Source: Physcomitrium patens (taxonomy: Eukaryota > Streptophyta > Bryopsida > Funariales > Funariaceae). From it: DNA of 64,000 nucleotides. The stretch lies in NCBI RefSeq assembly GCF_000002425.4, contig NC_037273.1, positions 9,126,089-9,190,088 on the forward strand, read 5' to 3'. The notes under the pieces are model-generated. The model was given only the letters and a program-made list of their open reading frames with translations. It did not search any database and was not told the DNA's origin. The position numbers and the translations under genes are program-made. Positions 62,990 through 64,000 of the stretch are shown here, piece after piece (position 1 is the first letter of the stretch; every line of letters starts with the position of its first letter).

Positions 62990-64000
62990 TTTCAAAAGTT
63001 GATAATCTTACAACAAAAGATTTGTTAGATTCTTAAATAAAGCTATACTTAATATAAAAGCTCTAAAATGACAAAAAATCAATATAGATGCCTATTGCAA
63101 GGAATAATCTCAATTCTATATTAGCAATAAGATATGGTCACTTCATCATAATATCAGGACAATTTGCCCTTGTGACAAATTAGATTATCATAGACTTAGA
63201 ACCATTTCTTATTTGTGATCAAATCAATCTAGTTGCTTATTAATTACACCTATTAGTATTTATGAAGATTCATCTTGTATTCTATGTATCTCTCTTTGAG
63301 CCATATAAGATAGTGGATTTACTAAGAAAAAAATAAATACCACATCCTCTTATAGAAGTGGATAATAATTAAGAGTTTGAGGTTAAAGAAGTTTTAAACT
63401 TAAGACACTACTAAAATAGGCTTAAATATTTTGTTTATTGGTGTAGATATGATATTAGTGAATGTACATAGAAGTTAGCTAAGAATCTTGTAAATACAAT
63501 AAAAAAGGTTGATACTTTTCATTGATGATATCTATCCAAATTAAGATGAAGAATAGCAAAATTTTGACTAAAAAAAAATATGGTTTTAGAAAGATTGAAT
63601 TTTATTTTTTATTTTTGGTTATAGTTCTATATTTGTGGTACTAAGAAGATGGATAAACAACAACTAGAAAATTCAATTTGAGAGCTATTGTTTTTTGAGT
63701 TACTAGACGAGATATTACAATTGTCACAACCTTCAATACAATATAATAGAAATAAAGCCCTTTAAGAATGGCATGTTCTTTTTAGAATAGATGGTAAAAT
63801 ATAATGTATTTGGTAACACAAATTTAGAAGAGACTCTCAAGATTTGTTGATATTATTAGAAGTAGAAACCATCCGTGATGGTATTTCAAATGTTTTAATT
63901 AAAGGGAGTTATAATAGTCTAAATGATAATCAAATAATAAGGTAGTATTTCCACCCTGGTATTAGACACTATTCATGCCTAAAAGAACCTATCAACCACC
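62990..64000 (+). mobile_element. Chromodomain Ty3/gypsy fragment, copy 2 (runs off window)
   Basis: About 1 kb direct repeat of 56,690-57,720. Chromodomain-like YDISECT lies near 63,450 and an integrase-end stretch near 63,100-63,330. Continues beyond the right edge. Broken. Confidence 0.7.

Noticed and set aside
32080-64000. A recently active or intact retrotransposon
   Set aside because: Every coding region is interrupted many times and LTR pairs differ by roughly 8-10 percent by eye; all are fossils.
1-64000. tRNA or rRNA genes
   Set aside because: No cloverleaf B-box/T-arm pattern or rRNA core was recognised; the primer-site matches to tRNA ends belong to LTR elements.

Overview
The window looks like nuclear DNA of a moss (bryophyte). 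Inference: compact intron-containing plant genes, including a chloroplast phosphoribulokinase with a transit peptide, sit as GC-richer islands in very AT-rich spacers full of (TA)n tracts and decayed LTR retrotransposons. The layout resembles Physcomitrium-type genomes, but the species cannot be fixed from sequence alone. No bacterial features, rRNA, tRNA or CRISPR arrays were seen.

Left half (1-31,000) holds six recognisable housekeeping genes. They are NUP133 (minus, N-terminal half, runs off the left edge), phosphoribulokinase PRK (plus, four exons), an intronless mitochondrial-type TypA/BipA GTPase (minus), an RluA-family RNA pseudouridine synthase (minus, two exons), the Pol I initiation factor RRN3/TIF-IA (minus, two exons), and the WD40 protein CIA1/CIAO1 of cytosolic Fe-S assembly (plus, eleven exons). 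Exon joins were worked out by hand from GT-AG sites and reading phase; all five complete genes close in frame. Four of the six genes carry a telo-box (AAACCCTAA) near the 5' end. PRK lacks it and instead has a G-box-like dyad and two I-boxes. The spacers hold a fold-back element with arms near 390 bp, a microRNA-like hairpin, a perfect 23-bp inverted repeat and an LTR/primer-site remnant.

Right half (about 32,080-64,000) is a retrotransposon graveyard. A decayed Ty1/copia element (minus strand) is split inside its reverse transcriptase by a Ty3/gypsy element (33,041-54,463, target duplication GTTGC). That element is in turn split in gag by a second, related Ty3/gypsy copy (35,715-45,150, target duplication ATCTT). 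A 1.9-kb insertion with short terminal inverted repeats, carrying an antisense gag piece next to a poly(A)/poly(T) tract, interrupts the outer element again. Both Ty3/gypsy copies have a long extra coding-like region after pol. From about 56,690 to the right edge lie fragments of a different, chromodomain-bearing Ty3/gypsy family on both strands. All retroelements are broken many times over and are treated as fossils.

The host genes belong to unrelated processes (nuclear pore, Calvin cycle, organelle translation, RNA modification, rRNA transcription, Fe-S assembly) and do not form a cluster. What several of them share is a growth-type promoter signature.
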